Numbered from the stretch's first letter, positions 1 through 12,200 are shown. The stretch: 64,000 nt of DNA from Coleophoma eucalyptorum (GCA_026120035.1 JALRME010000027.1:124001-188000); one strand, 5' to 3'. A program made the numbers and translations. Notes: generated from the sequence alone by a model not told the origin.

Positions 1-479
1 TTGGTGTGCAGCTCGTCGGTCATATGCTTGATGCTACCGCTTCACTTCATGGTAGCTAGAGCGGCCTGTATCCTCGATGAATTTAATTCGGTTCTATCCT
101 CTACGTCACTTTCTGTTCTACAGTCTCTATTCGATCTCCAATTCTTTGCGAGCTTTTCTCCTGTCTCCATGGTCTATTCTTCCCCGAATTTTCTCAGTTC
201 CTCTCTGATCCTCTCCTTTGGAAGAATGGTGAGATATCTTTGAATCATCCAGGCTTTATTCTACCATCTGACAGAATTCATAATCACTTCTTTTGGGGTA
301 ATGCTTTCGCAAACCTAAAGAGTCTTAATGCGACCACAAATTGCGTTGAAAGCAGTTATGTTGCGCTCTAGCTGCGAAGATGTGAGGATTTCTTGGTCTA
401 TCAAAAATTCACAAAGCCAAATAATTTGAGTCATACGAGTTGATGTGCTAGGCTGAGTTTGACTCCATAGCTACGCTAA

Positions 480-663
480 TTTACCCTTGGAACCTACCTT
501 AGGTATGGCGACGAGTTTTAGTCCTTCGACCGGTCTATCCTACTCTTTTCAACTTCACTTTTGAGCTTTCCCTCACTCTTCTCAACTTCATCTTCTTTCC
601 TACTCTCAATTCTTTCAACTTCGCCTTCGATCCTACCCACCTTACGCCTGAACGTCATTACAA
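480..663 (-). pseudogene. Short charged, repeat-like coiled-coil ORF (remnant)
   Basis: On the minus strand an ATG at about 661 opens a 47-codon frame rich in Glu, Lys and Arg, in which the element EVE(K/R) recurs about every 10-12 residues. On the plus strand this is a run of imperfect CTACTCTTTTCAACTTC-like units. It could be a piece of a coiled-coil gene or simply a degenerate minisatellite. I recognise no family and see no promoter or splice sites that extend it. Confidence 0.2.
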
Positions 664-706
664 AATCCTACTTCGCACTACTGAACGAGACGAGGCTCAA
701 TGCAAA

Positions 707-1071
707 ATGGCGCAAGAGGACTGGGAGATGATGGCAGCGCCGTTAAGCAGTATTCGGCAAATTCGTACCCGTAGCGAGCGCAATGCAGAGCGGCATAGAC
801 GTATTATGCAGGAGCATGGACCTATTCCAGAGGAGGCTAGATGTAATGCGGAGGACGATAGACGTATTGTAGAGGAGACGAGAGTGGAGGCTGCCCGTTT
901 GCTGGAGGAGAGCTGCTGCTGGCTTGGTGAATGTTTAGTAACTACCAAAACGCTCTCACAGATCAGGATATCGCCCTTTCGAAATTGGAAAACCACTTTA
1001 TTGAAATTGAAAAGGCAACTAAACGCCTCCAGGAAGACACAGAGCACCTGAAAAAAAGACATCAAGTATAG
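707..1071 (+). pseudogene. Charged coiled-coil ORF, apparently frameshifted
   Basis: The first part (ATG at 707) encodes about 70 Arg/Glu-rich residues. These include an internal duplication, with AERHRRIMQE and AEDDRRIVEE about 33 residues apart. Near 930 the coding character moves to another frame. That frame can start at an ATG at about 928 and continues as a 46-residue heptad-like segment containing ALSKLENHF and IEIEKATKRL, ending at TAG 1069-1071. The frame switch suggests one decayed coiled-coil gene; two small ORFs or an unrecognised intron are possible. No family recognised. Confidence 0.25.
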
Positions 1072-1118
1072 CTTGGAACTTCATATCCACTATCTGCTTT
1101 AGGGTATTATTTTATCAA

Positions 1119-1197
1119 GCTTGTTTGTCCTTATTGTTAGAATTCTTTCAAATGGGACTCTAACTCAAACTGATACCAGGCCAAACATATAACCAGT
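1119..1197 (+). repeat. Short dispersed repeat, copy A
   Basis: This stretch of about 79 bp matches 3991-4067 in the same orientation. The best 43 bp, ending in ATATAACCAGT, match at 36 positions, and six of the seven differences are transitions. It looks like the remnant of a mobile or repetitive element. No terminal repeats or target-site duplication could be made out. Confidence 0.5.
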
Positions 1198-1332
1198 AAT
1201 TTCTTGTCAGTCATATCAGAGCCACCCCATAGCTAAACCTGACTGCATCTATTCAAGTGGTTTCTGAGCCCACACTCGTCGTCTATGCCATCGTAATCTG
1301 GTCAGTAGCGGCTTTCTTAGGGATCTATTAAC

Positions 1333-2508
1333 TTACGTAAGATGGTAACCATGCACTGAACGATCATCCAAAGCCTGTCGCATTTGGGCACAATATACCA
1401 GAACTTCTTCTGGAAGCCAGGGCTGTGGAGCCCCAAACTTGGTCAGGAGGTACATAGCCCAACCCTCCAGACCCGCCTTCCAGTGCTCTTTGCTAACCCT
1501 TCCAGCGTCCTTGTAGATCTTGTGCTTAGCCCAACCGCCAATCGGGCATTTATACAGTTTCTCTTGGATATTGGTAAACCCGGCCTTCTCAAAGGATGCT
1601 CGCATTGTCTCCTGCGCATTGATGGGCCGACCCATGCGCTCTCCACAGGCAAGGAAGTTAGGGCCCCATTGTGCAAGAACATTGTCCTCGGCGATGGATC
1701 CGTCATCGCATAGGATCCGCACATCAGCTTCCAATTGCTCGAACCAGCCACCTGGGGCGAGATTGCTAGTTTAGCTTAGCAGAAATCCATGGTAATTTCA
1801 AGCAGAATATCTCTTAGCCATGCGTACTCATAAATGGACTGGTAAACTTTTTCCAACTCTGTGGGGCTGAAAGCTCCAATGAGCTCCCGCATATGGATCA
1901 GATCAAACTTCGTCCGAAATGTCCATTCCCGGGTCACGTCGTCTACCTGGAAGACGCAGTTAGGTGGCACCCAAGGTGCTGGTGGTGGGTAGAGATCAAT
2001 CCCGTGGACCGTTGCAGACGGATACATATCGGCGACCTCGACTGCCCATGTTCCATCTCCGGTCCCTAGGTGCAGAGTCCGAGTCAACAGCGCATCCACA
2101 CTGGCGACTCTACACGCCATAGCGTGAAGACGAGAGATGGAGTGACTTACCAATATCGAGGATATTCTGCCGAGCTGTTAGTGCCTAGGTTTCATCGCCT
2201 GGTAATTTTATTTTCTATGACATACCTGCGGCTTTGAGTCAATGGGCGAATGGAATAAGTTATTCGGCTGCTCGCTATCGAGGATCAAGTACATGAGATG
2301 ACTGTATGTGTTAGCCCTTTGCAGCAGCACTCTCACCGAAGGAGGATCTACGAAAGTGCCATGGTCTCGAATTGTTTGTCGTCTGAAGGACCCCTGAAAT
2401 ATTGCATTAAGAGCTGCGAAGTATCAACCACGTGGCACGGGAATAGCATACCAGTATTCGCCCTCGCGCAGACTTTGATATCTATACACAGAATTGAGCG
2501 TTTGATTC
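1333..2508 (-). CDS. LaeA-like class I SAM-dependent methyltransferase
   Basis: Fungal methyltransferases of the LaeA/UMTA type use S-adenosylmethionine and are often linked to secondary metabolism. Six exons join in frame: 2452-2508 (5' end not resolved), 2352-2393, 2226-2301, 2151-2166, 1828-2065 and 1333-1765. The joined protein shows REGEYW, the SAM-binding motif I (ILDIGTGDG), GIDLYPPP plus WVPPN, FDLIHMREL, LAPGGW and the usual C-terminal KHKIYKD..DDRSVHGYH block ending at TAA 1333. No internal stop was found, so unlike the second family member near 26 kb this copy looks intact. The start codon is not certain: the frame upstream of 2508 meets a stop without an ATG, so at least one more 5' exon is needed. 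The target molecule is unknown. It stands alone, with no biosynthetic gene beside it. Confidence 0.8.
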
Positions 2509-3211
2509 TTGCTTGGTCCTTTTGAACATTCTTACTTTCTTCCATTCTCCAAGCGTCCTCTAACGATGCTGGATGCCAGAGACGTTGTGTCACTGCCTCA
2601 AGGTCAGCTGGTCTATTATACCATCAAAGGCGAGGACGAGGAAGACAGAAGAATATGGGCGGGCTCACGAATGCCAATTATCGTCGTCTCCGTAGGCCGA
2701 ATCACGTTCGTCGCCGTCTTGCTAACCATAACCTTCAGTGTATGCAGAAGAGATACTCAACTTAGTGATAACCTACCGGCGCAATGACCAACTCCTCGGC
2801 TTCACCTATGACGGGATTTGCAGCGGGCGGCGATGCAATCTACAGATATCGGGTTCTTAGCTTTCCACAGCACTTATGCAGAGAAGATCAGCAGTCATTT
2901 ACATTGGGGGCTGCGGGCACCGCTGGCTCCTGCACAGGATCTGTCATAATTCCAGTCAGGTAGCGCAATTGAATACGACAACGCGATACGGGGAAAAGCA
3001 AAAAGCATGGACGAGTACGAAGTTGAAATAAATTCCATCGCAATGCCGTGCTTCTCATCCATTCCATCGGGCCATCATCCTTCCCCCCACTTACGAAGAA
3101 CCGAAACGGGCGGTGCGCAGAGGAAGAGCTTCCTATTTTGTATAGAGAGCCGAGGTGCGACCAAGACTTTGCCAAGTAGCTAGTAGAAGCTGGGTTCTGG
3201 GCGCTTTGGTC

Positions 3212-3229
3212 TATATATATATATATATA
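3212..3229. repeat. (TA)9 microsatellite
   Basis: Nine perfect TA units in intergenic DNA. Confidence 0.9.
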
Positions 3230-3990
3230 CACCATTCAAGATTCGACATTCTAGGTATCAATAGTAGCTCGGTGCTTTGTACCTTGCATCAAGGACCATT
3301 AGACAAAAAAATTTCCGAGCCGCTAGATACTAAGTACTGCGTACCTGCATGCGTAGGCTCTCTGCAGTACGGGAAAGTTTAGATCGAGTAGATGGAGTTT
3401 TGCAGGTCATCGCGAAACCCAACTGCTACAGTAGCAGAAGCCTGGAAATGATGGTCGCAATTATTGAATGGATAAGTTTATATTTATTCTTAAACAGAAA
3501 CAACGGTCTCCACATTGTCAAGTTTGTAAATTTCGATACAAAAGAATCAGCCAATCTTGTGCTGCCGCCACTACAGAAGAATTCCCTCAAAAGTTGCTCG
3601 CTTATCTTTGATTTTCTCCAAGACTCGCAAGGCACCATCTTGACTGCTGCAGAAACTCTGTGACTTCAACGAGCATTCTGCGAAACAGTGACTCAGAGAA
3701 TTTGGAGGTATTAATCAAATTCATGCTAGGAAGTGAAACTACTAGAGGTAGAAAATCTGCATCAGGAAATCTTCGCTTGGTAAGCTGATCTTGGATGTGT
3801 TCTATTTTTCAAGGCATATTCGAGCCAGCGACATATATCTCAAAGACACATGTGTACAGTACACAAGAACTGCAAATGGGTTTAGATTAACGGCACAGGT
3901 AAAATGAAAAATCTTGCCTCGCCCTTGGCCTCGACCGGTTTTGGCGAATGACTTACTGAGAATTATCATAATCGAAACGACGGGGCATGG

Positions 3991-4067
3991 GCTTGTTTGT
4001 CCTCGGTATGATAAATCCTGAAAGAACTCTAGCCCAAACTGGTATCAGTCCAAATATATAACCAGTT
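3991..4067 (+). repeat. Short dispersed repeat, copy B
   Basis: Partner of the repeat at 1119-1197, same orientation, beginning with the shared GCTTGTTTGTCCT and ending in ATATAACCAGT. Differences are mainly transitions, as expected for aged or C-to-T mutated copies. Confidence 0.5.
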
Positions 4068-4659
4068 CTCTCAAACAATCATCTGATAAAATGTTGCGAT
4101 AATTCCAGAAACCTAGCATCATTAGCCGATGCCATGATGTCCTTCAAGTTTCTAGTCCGCCTCATTCTTTCCCACGATACAAAACTACAGTAAATAGTAG
4201 TAGATTGGTTTCAAGTGAGAATACTGAAGCATTATTTACCTTCCAGAATGATACCTAGGATAGCTGAGTACAGCAAGAGCCCTGCTCATGATATTTATGA
4301 AGATATTTTGAGATCGTCGAATTATAGAGATTTTTGCACATGAGAAGAAATAATAAGTAATTGATTAAAATAAATTGAAGATGTCCAAAGACCAGGGACT
4401 CTTTACAGGATTTACAGCAACGTCCAAGCGCTGGAGTATGTACTTGATAAAATATAGACAAAGAAGATAGATAATGGTGCCTTTGGTATCAAACCGGAAA
4501 AGGCCACCTCTATAAATCAGGAAATGAAAATAAATAAACAGTTTTGGTATCTCCTAACACAATAATAGTAATAAAAAGGAACGCTACCTATTCTCAAATT
4601 CATAGCTGTCATATTATTCATAATATTTTTCGCATCAGACGGACAGAATCTGACTGCAC

Positions 4660-7086
4660 TTAGAAAGGACCACTTTGCACATCATAGAGCAATTTGCCGT
4701 ACGTTGAGGAAACAGTCGAAGGTGACCGTTTCATGGCCACGGAAGGCCTCAACGGTCGTTTTGGTATTTCCGCTGCTTGTGGTGGTGGAGGGGGTGTGCG
4801 ATATGCTGCTGATGCCTGGGGTGGTGCATTTCTCGATCCTGTGCCTCGCCCACTTACTGGAGATTCAGCTTGATACTGAGTTGGGTTCATTGGAGCGAGG
4901 TTCAGCGCTGGGGAAGCAGGCTGTACCGGGGGAGAGTATGGCCCGCCACTGTTGGTTCGAGTCACAACAGCATCTGGATAATTGATAGGTCTGCTTGGTT
5001 CGGTACCATATTCAGGTGCCTGTATTTCGGTTTTTGGGACGATTGGTTTTGAGATTTGAGGGCGGAAGCTCTTGTATTTTTCTCTTCCACGGCTAATAAT
5101 GTTGAAACGGCCAGCACCACTACCGCCAGGAGGGTTGGTGCTTTCGTTGGTGAGCGTCTTCTCAAACCTATTGGAAAAGCGTTTAGAGGCCTGTCGTCTC
5201 CGGTACAAGAAGTAACCAAGACCGGCCAGGAGTCCCAGGACTGCCAAAACACCTATTATTGCGCCTACTGCAGCCCCAGCAGAAACGCCCGATGACTGAT
5301 TGCGATTATTTTGGCCATTATTGCCTCCAGAATTCGAACCTTGTACTTCGCTAGCTGCTGTTCCACCCGAGGTCGGGCTAGGTACACCTCTACCAACTGT
5401 ATTGGTACTCTGTCCTGAATTACCTTGAGCAGAAGAGCCTTGCTCTGGGTTTGAATTTTGCCCAGACCCCTGAGATTGTCCAGGCGAAGCTTGGGATGTT
5501 TGCTGGGGTTGATTATTCCCACCGCCATTCCTATCTGTCTGCTGAGGCTGGGTAGGTTGTTGTGACTGCTGAGGCTGATTATTACCATTCCCGTTCCCAT
5601 TCGTTTGCTGAGGCTGGGTAGGCTGCTGCGACTGCTGAGGCTGGTTATTGCCATTCCCGTTTGTTTGCTGAGGTTGAGTAGGTTGCTGTGACTGCTGAGG
5701 TTGGTTGTTGCCATTCCCATTTGTTTGCTGAGGTTGAGTAGGTTGTTGTGACTGCTGGGGTTGGGTATTGCCATTCCCATTTGTTTGCTGAGGCTGAGTA
5801 GGTTGTTGCGACTGCTGGGGTTGGGTATTACCATTCCCATTTGTTTGCTGAGGCTGAGTAGGTTGTTGTGACTGCTGGGGTTGGGCATTACCATTCCCAT
5901 TTGTTTGCTGAGGCTGAGTAGGTTGTTGTGACTGCTGGGGTTGGGTATTACCATCCCCATTTGTTTGCTGAGGTTGAGTAGGTTGTTGTGACTGCTGGGG
6001 TTGGGTATTACCATTCCCATTTGTTTGCTGAGGCTGAGTAGGTTGTTGCGACTGCTGGGGTTGGGTATTACCATTCCCATTTGTTTGCTGAGGCTGAGTA
6101 GGTTGTTGTGACTGCTGGGGTTGGGTATTGCCATTCCCATTTGTCTGCTGAGGCTGGGTAGGTTGTTGCGACTGCTGAGGCTGATTATTACCATTCCCAT
6201 TCCCATTCGTTTGCTGAGGTTGAGAGGTTGGTAGCGTCTGCTGGGGCTGGTTATTCCCACCTCCATTAGGTTGCTGTGGTTGATTGTTCCCATTGCCATT
6301 GGTCTGCTGCGGCTGGGCTGCAGTTGTTGCTGGTTGAGCTTGCGGTTGCGTAGGTGATGGCGAACCTTGATTTGGAGCAATACTTTCTGTTTGTTTTATA
6401 GTCGATGTAAAGAGCACTACAGAAGTTTGAAGGACAGTCGAAGTTTTGAGCTGAGGCTGCTGTGACTGCTGAGGTTGTTGAGACTGCTGAGGTTGCTGAG
6501 ACTGCTGAGGTGCTTGACTCGCCTTTCCAGACGAACCACTTGAGGTTCGAGCTGCTGGTGCATTTCCCATAGACTGCATTGACATGGATACTGATGATTC
6601 TACCGAAGTCTCGTTGAAGGTATTGACGACTCCAAGTTTAAGAATTTTGCTTGAGTCCTGACAGCATTGATTTCCATTTCCCTCGTCGCAACAGAATTCT
6701 CCTTTTGATGCATCCCCGCACTGAAATAAATCGACCTTGCCGCTGTCCTTGACTAAAAGTCGGTGAATTAGTATCTGATCCGGCACTTGCTATCTGTGCA
6801 AGAAGGTTTGTTACTTACTCCCTTTACAGAACGTTGGGCAAGTAGAACCAAAATTCTTGTCCAGGCACGAACCGCGTGCAAACCTAACCCCTTGCTTTTG
6901 AACGCATAGTTTATTTGTAGAGCAGTATTGATCTTGAGCGCAACATCGACTCGTGTTGTTATCTATGAAGCACGGCAGATCGTTTGTATCCTTGGATCCA
7001 TCGGGCAGGTAGCAACCAGGTTGAACAGCGGAAGCGACGTTGAATAAGGCCAACGCCACTAGAAGAGAAGGGTGTCGTAACAACAT
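4660..7086 (-). CDS. Glutamine-rich single-pass membrane protein with cysteine-rich ectodomain
   Basis: Two exons (6819-7086 and 4660-6752, 66-nt intron) encode 786 aa. The start at 7086 is chosen because it is followed directly by a signal peptide (MLLRHPSLLVALALF, cleavage near SAVQPG). Next comes a Cys-rich region (residues about 20-130, with CC pairs), as in fungal wall-sensor-like proteins. A long Gln/Pro/Ser/Asn tract of about 12 near-identical 20-residue units (QPTQPQQTNGNGNTQPQQSQ) follows. After it come one transmembrane helix (GAAVGAIIGVLAVLGLLAGLGYFLYRRR) and a basic, proline-rich cytosolic tail of about 170 aa. The layout fits a stalked plasma-membrane sensor or adhesin, with the repeats as a flexible stalk across the wall. 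No enzyme domain is visible. The exact family is not recognised. Confidence 0.8.
5521..6245 (-). repeat. Coding minisatellite, about 12 copies of a 60-bp unit
   Basis: Units of 60 bp (20 codons) within the stalk of the surface protein. Copies differ mostly at third positions, and occasional ones carry an extra 6-bp NG insertion or a D/N change. Because 60 is a multiple of 3, copy gain or loss keeps the frame. The same periodicity keeps a second minus-strand frame open for 371 codons, which I take to be an artefact. Confidence 0.9.
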
Positions 7087-7862
7087 TGAGCTCACCTGCA
7101 TATGGTGGTGACGAGCGATGAAAGTGAGAAGCAAAAGAAACGTGCAGATCTGCAAGCCTCTACCCAAAACCTTAAGGAAGATCTGGCGATGTGGGACTCA
7201 AGTACTGTATATAAATCCCTTGGCACTATATCCAAACCAGACCATCTTGCGAAATAAGGCTGGACATGACTGGCCACGACTGGTCAACTTGAGGCTTCTA
7301 AAGCTAGGGACAGGTTCTCGAAGCGTTGGGACGACTCTAAGAACCGAGCTTTTCATGCATGCCACGAGTTTAACCATGCGGAGGCCACACCGTAAAGTGA
7401 CTGTCTTCTGGGATGTCGCTAACCAGTGGGCTGGGATGTTTGAGCATCTTGTCGAATATGGTTCTTCGTCTACCATTTTGAGCCAATACAGTCCGAAAAA
7501 CCACGAGGCGTATGGAAAAAGCAGATCAATAGGCACCCTAATTCGATTTATTAGCCGAGTGGGCATGAATTTGGGTCTTCGTTTGGGCAAGAACTGCCCA
7601 AGGTCGTGTTTCATATAGCGGTATCACTTGTATGAAGCTGAAACAAAACAAACATTGAAACAAGGTAAGAAAATACGTAGCGCGTGAGCATTGGAGGTGG
7701 TGGAGTAGTAATTAATATAACCTTGGCCCCGGGTGACCCTCTTGCCAATCTCCATAATGAAACTCTAATTATGAGGAGGTGGGTGACTAAGTGTGCTCCT
7801 AAAGCTGACACAACATTATCAGCCAGAATGATTGCGGATAGCTACTAGCAGATGCTACTTGC
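7087..7862. other. Promoter-side intergenic region of the surface-protein gene
   Basis: Short ORFs overlap on both strands with no recognisable content. An A/T-rich TTTATATAC stretch (about 7207-7215 on the minus strand), about 120 bp upstream of the surface-protein ATG, could serve as its TATA element. Confidence 0.4.
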
Positions 7863-8360
7863 ATGGCCATACAAGTTGTGCCATCAAATGGCATCGCAGA
7901 ATCGCGTGAGCAATTGGAAGAACGGTTGAAAGAGTTGACACCAAGCGATGAGCGCATTGTTTGTTGCCATGCTGATGGCACAAGCTTTTTCGGCTAGGAT
8001 GGAGCAAGTATATTTCAACATCTTGACCAGTCGTGTTACAGAGCCACAAGAATCATTCATTATTCCAGTCAACTATAGCCCTCAACCACCTCAGTCAAGG
8101 CATGGACTCGATTTCTGGGAAACAAGGTTGGTGTCCGCAATGAGATAGAAGACCAGGTTCATATTGACCGATGCGGGAACGATAAAGGCCGAGTAGTTCT
8201 TAAGTCAAGAAAGAAAGCTCCAAAGTCAAATTATAAGCAAGCTTCTTGTCGAGAATATGCCGCAAAAACTAGGGAGCTGGAAGACTTCCTCATGCTGGCG
8301 GAAAGCTTCCTTCTCGGACACGATTCTAATAACCAGAAGGTGTACTGTCTCTACATGTAA
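7863..8360 (+). pseudogene. 166-codon frame interrupted by two in-frame TAG codons
   Basis: From the ATG at 7863 one frame runs to TAA 8358-8360 with only two stops, TAG at 7995 and TAG at 8076. The pieces are 44, 26 and 93 residues, hydrophilic and protein-like (for example SREQLEERLKEL and SRKKAPKSNYK). I recognise no family. Either this is a pseudogene or the stops lie in unrecognised introns. No clear GT/AG pair removes both stops. Confidence 0.3.
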
Positions 8361-8424
8361 TTCTTGAGGAATAATTTTCATATGCCACAATTGCAGTTAA
8401 TATTCCAAGACACAGATGAAAGCC

Positions 8425-8889
8425 CTACTTTACTGTTTGCCGTATTAAGAATGAGCGACGCGTCACTTTGGGAGGGTGGAGGAGGAGATATTCGGGTATA
8501 AGCAACAGACTCATCCGCGAAGTAGCGGTCCGAAAGGAGTTAGTTTCATATTGCTTAATGACCGCAAGCTCTGCCCAGTCGTAAGATATACGCATTTGAG
8601 AATTCATACCGAAAAGTTCGTTCAAAGATTGTTGTAATGCAGGTTGAAGATCCAACGGTCGTCGAATCGTGTTCAACCATACAAGACAGCGGAATTTCCC
8701 GTTTCCGTGCCGCACGACGGCAGAGCTTACAGTATATCTCCGAAGACTCATGTAATAATACAGTTTAGACATCCGCAGTCGTGCATTTACATTGAAATCC
8801 ACTGTCATGCAGTGGAACCTGTACTTGCATGCAAATGGTGATAATTCTCTAAGCGATGGCTGAATGATGACTAGATTACTTTGCAGCAT
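8425..8889 (-). CDS. Unrecognised 154-codon ORF
   Basis: An uninterrupted ATG-to-stop frame with balanced composition but no motif, signal peptide or membrane segment I can name. It is longer than its surroundings would suggest, yet it may be chance or a decayed exon. The rest of 8361-9268 holds nothing else I can support. Confidence 0.2.
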   Translation of the reverse strand: MLQSNLVIIQPSLRELSPFACKYRFHCMTVDFNVNARLRMSKLYYYMSLRRYTVSSAVVRHGNGKFRCLVWLNTIRRPLDLQPALQQSLNELFGMNSQMRISYDWAELAVIKQYETNSFRTATSRMSLLLIPEYLLLHPPKVTRRSFLIRQTVK

Positions 8890-9268
8890 TTATATCCGGA
8901 AGTCTGATGCTGTAGCGTTCCCAAAAGAAATAGTGAACAATCTTTATCTCTAATCCTTTCAGTCATAGGTTCTCAAAGGACCCAAGGCAAGTTGTCACGT
9001 CTGGTCACATGATTATTCTTATGCGCACAAGAGGCGATTTAGATTGCTACAGGGTATCGAATTCGTAGTTTATGCATAACCTCGGTAATGCGATCTTATC
9101 GTGTTCGTGAATTGCGTCTCTCTAAGATGCTAGTTGTGGTGTATTGCCGAAAATTTCAAAGACAGATTTTGGGGTTTTGTAAGCGCCGGTACAAACTCCT
9201 TGGTATTCGATATCGAGTCTAGATACGTCAGTACTCCGTACATTCGGCAACAAGAGTATATTAGAAGC

Positions 9269-12200
9269 TTACTTGAAGGCTTGGGGTCCTCCCATCTCCA
9301 GCCCCTCTGGAGTTGTCCAAACTGGTGGTGCTGGGAGCGCGATCACATTAACTCGAAGGCCATACTTGTAGTCTGATATTCCAAGAGGTGCCCCATTTGC
9401 CATATCGAGGAACTGTGGATAATCAGCAATTGGCCTCAAAGGAGTATTGCAGGAAACTCACAGTAATTAAATCGGGACAGCATGCCAATACCACATCTTT
9501 CTTCCCAGTTGACTTTTCAATAGCTACGAGGTTTTCGTTTTCAAATTCAACCCACAAAGATTTTGATGATAGATCACCGTCTGCAGAAGTTTGTTCAAGC
9601 AAGACACTGCCCCTCGTGAATCCTTGCGCCACATGGCGTTTTACTGATATAATCTTGCCGCTGAAAAGTAGGATACCACTTTCAGATTCAAGCAGGGAGG
9701 ATACTATATCCTTCTTTTGAAATCGTGCAAGGGCAATAGTGCGGCCGATATTCCATGCTACGAAGATATGTTCAGTCCAAGTAGAGAAGGCAGGGAATCA
9801 TGCGTACCGTATGAGTAACTATTTTGTGGTAACATCTTGGCCTCAGCACCGCTCATCGGGCTAACGCACATACCTGCTAGAGAACCTTGTTTTGTGCAAG
9901 CTTCTCGCATATAATCTTCAGCTTCAAAATTGTCTTTTGCAGTCATGAACAGCTGTGCTTGCGATTAGAACCCTGTTGAACAATAAACGGCGATAATTGA
10001 CTGTACCTGATATTCTCCACATCCATCAGCAACTGCTGACGGTGTCACTGATGCACCTCTCAGACAACGTATTGTTTGCCAAACCATAGGGTATGCTCTA
10101 GCAACGCAATCGGTGTCCAAAGTGCTTCTACCTAGCCGACTTCCCGCTAGCAGTGCTTCAAATGCATTCATACCTCCAATCTCATTCGGAATGACATAAT
10201 CAAAGGTTTTGAAGCCAGCAGCATTCATGACGCATTTCATGGAATCTACGACTCTATAGAGTGTTAGGACCTTATTTCTCACTCGATTTCTGAACTTACT
10301 CGTTAAGTCCAGGTATACGTTCTAAATAAACGCTAGGGGAGCCCTACGATCAACGTCAGCAAATGTTGGGGTGAGAAACAGACTACGTGCCATAAATCCA
10401 GCGCCAAGAATGACGGCATCATCAGAAATATCTTTCTGATTCCTAATTTTGATATCCTGTCCACTTCTAAGGGCTACTAAGCAAGCAAGATAAGTTGGAT
10501 ATGGCTCTCCGCAGCTTCCTACACCTAGAACACCGGTTCCATCAACCAAAAATTGCAGATCAGTTTCTGACAAGTACCAAATCCCGTCTTCAATTCGAGG
10601 ACGATACGTCAAAAGGTTGACGGGCTCAACAGTGTTATGAGTTGATCCTTTCGTACCAGTTGTACCATGCGCAAAGGAACTTTGGCGGATATCACTAAAC
10701 GAAGATGACAATTGCGAGTCCTGGGAGTCATCTGGGGAATCGACCAAGTCCCCAACCACTCTGATCACAACTCTCGTTGCACCGTTAGTAGTGTATGAAA
10801 TAGGAACTACTTCCACCTCTACAACCTCAATCGACTGCCGATCGCCTCCAGCTGCGGTGCATCGTTGAATAGCAAGTAGTTTCGACTCTTCTATAAGTTC
10901 TTCAATGGTCTTTTCACCAGGAACAACTGTTGTGTCGACACTTCCACTTATTTTACCGATCTGCCTTGTGGTCAATTACAGTCACCGATTAGACGCCTAA
11001 GTGGACTTACTGCAGCTCCAATTGCGTTCGCAACCTCCAGGTATTTCGGCCTAATAACTTCCGAAACACCAGCAATCTCATCCCCAACGATAATACTGCC
11101 ACCTCCAACTAAAATTACTTGTACATCACCTTGCTTGGTCTTCACAAGGTCAATTCCTTGCTCCAGAGCCTTTTTAATTGCTTCTAGACCCATCTTCTTG
11201 ACATCTTCAGCTATGGCAAATGTGTTTTGAGGGTTAGCAAGCGCCAGGTCGGTAGCCTTCGGATGTAAAAAGTCAGCCAGTCATATTTAGCATGCCCTCT
11301 TTGGAACAGGACGTACTGTCAATGTCTGGCCACCAAATGAGTACGCTTCAAGCTCTAATCGGGACCCAACAGAGTCAGGCCCCACAGATGTATGCACCTG
11401 ACTATTTTCGGTTCTGGAAACTCGGACTCGGGATCCACCACCAAGGGGAATAGAATGGACGTCGGGAATAGTGAAATTTGTCCTCACACCTGCTATCTTC
11501 ACAAAAGCAGCTGATTGCCGAGGATACCCGCTTTTGAGTAACGAGCATATGTCGGTGGTTGTCCTAAGGTAAACGTATTAGTGGAGCGAGAGAGACGTGA
11601 TCAGCTGAACTTGCCCTCCCACATCAACGACCAATATTTCCTGATCGGACGACTGAGGCAACTTTTCCGATTTGGCAAGTAGGGCAGCACCTCGTGCACT
11701 ATTAGTCGGACCAGACGAGAAGCATCGAACAGGAAACTTGGCTGCAGCTGCAGCCCTGCTGAGTGTACCATCGTTCAGTGTGATGTACAATCTTCCACAG
11801 CCTAATTGCTGCACAGCATGTGAGAAGCCTGCGACAACATGACGGGCAAAGCGACGTAGACTTGCATTCAAGATGCTTGCATTCTCCCGCTCAAGGTAAC
11901 CGAGTCGGCCGACCGCGTGTGAGCAGGATACGTCGTACTCAGGACCTAGCTCAGCAGCAAGAATACTACAGGCTTGTAATTCTTGGTCGGGGTTTGCCGG
12001 TGAATATACACCTATCACCACCACACTGGTGATGCATTTGAGCCTGATGACTGCAGCTTGCTCTTTGAGCTGATTGACATTAAGATCCATGATTTTGGCT
12101 CCGTCAACTGTGTCATGTCAGAATCGATTGCGTGCTCAAAGAAATTTTCAGCAAGCTCTACGCAAACGCCTACCTTGGAAACCACCGTCCACGTAGCCGT

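Larger units (their letters stand above)
2509..4659. other. Intergenic region, no supported gene
   Basis: Only short ORFs without recognisable content. It holds a (TA)9 microsatellite at 3212-3229 and repeat copy B at 3991-4067. The part above 3.4 kb is AT-rich. The missing 5' exon of the methyltransferase should lie at the left end. Confidence 0.6.

Noticed and set aside
5265..6380. 371-codon minus-strand ORF overlapping the Q-rich gene in another frame
   Set aside because: It exists only because the 60-bp repeat is a multiple of three and lacks stops in this frame. It has no signal, domain or plausible composition.
9808..9952. Possible extra intron starting at GTATGT (9873) in the hydantoinase gene
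   Set aside because: Reading straight through gives LAGMCVSPMSGAEAK, which matches the DUF917 pattern, and the total frame length only works without this intron.
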